64,000 bases of DNA, taken from the NCBI GenBank assembly GCA_946811185.2, contig OX328100.1, forward strand, positions 17,534,999 to 17,598,998, given 5' to 3'. Source of the stretch: Hippopus hippopus. Lineage: Eukaryota; Mollusca; Bivalvia; Cardiida; Cardiidae. The translations under genes were made by a program, and so were the position numbers. Under the pieces are notes generated by a model, which saw nothing but the letters and a program-made list of their open reading frames with translations, ran no database searches and had not been told where the DNA came from. Of the stretch, positions 63,946-64,000 are shown one piece after another (positions within the stretch are counted from its first letter, which is position 1; each line of letters starts with the position of its first letter).

Positions 63946-64000
63946 TAGCAGATGGCTAAGGTCCAAGATCAGAATGCGTATCTTTGGCAGTGAAAGGACC

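Overview
The window looks like nuclear DNA of a bivalve mollusc, most likely a heterodont clam or mussel relative. Basis: animal-type split genes with GT-AG introns, AT-rich intergenic DNA, and several dispersed repeat types I associate with bivalve genomes. The species is not identifiable from the sequence alone. There is no prokaryotic or viral gene organisation.

Three things carry real coding information. (1) A complete Mediator subunit 16 gene (MED16) lies on the + strand, 12597-26988. Its ten coding exons join in frame into an 853-residue protein, with every junction phase agreeing. (2) The 3' part of a GLYR1-type beta-hydroxyacid dehydrogenase gene lies on the - strand, 43561-37026. Six exons give 252 residues; the NAD(P)-binding N-terminus lies outside what I can find. 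The two genes converge tail to tail about 10 kb apart. (3) A pogo/Tigger-like DNA transposon of 2596 bp (12914-15509, TA duplication) sits in MED16 intron 1 in the same orientation. Its transposase has one stop codon and one frameshift. A weaker - strand candidate for a small secreted-protein gene lies at 6333-6957, and a candidate coding exon at 60966-61055.

Most of the rest is repeats. The dominant family, here called MITE-A, is about 215-230 bp, ends in TTAA, and has a near-perfect central palindrome of about 60 bp. I count roughly 70 full or partial copies by eye, about a quarter of the window. MITE-B (about 203 bp, also TTAA-flanked, different palindrome), MITE-C (about 250 bp, GGTCAGCCTG...CAGGCTGACC core), MITE-D (about 270 bp, ends ATATGGC...GCCATAT), palindrome E, tRNA-derived SINEs, and a 1.1-kb element starting AAGAGGGCC (element F) make up most of the remainder. 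Many are nested, so insertion order can be read directly. Two insertions (MITE-B in a SINE, MITE-A in MITE-C) show exact TTAA target duplication against an unfilled paralogous site, which points to piggyBac-type mobilisation.

Layout: 1-12 kb repeats with the small - strand candidate gene; 12.5-27 kb MED16 with MITEs, SINEs and DNA transposons in its introns; 27-37 kb intergenic repeats; 37-43.6 kb GLYR1-type exons with MITE-A copies 10-15 nt from two splice donors; 44-64 kb repeat-dominated DNA, including a 1.1-kb head-to-tail MITE-A cluster and a three-layer nested insertion at 56.2-58.3 kb.
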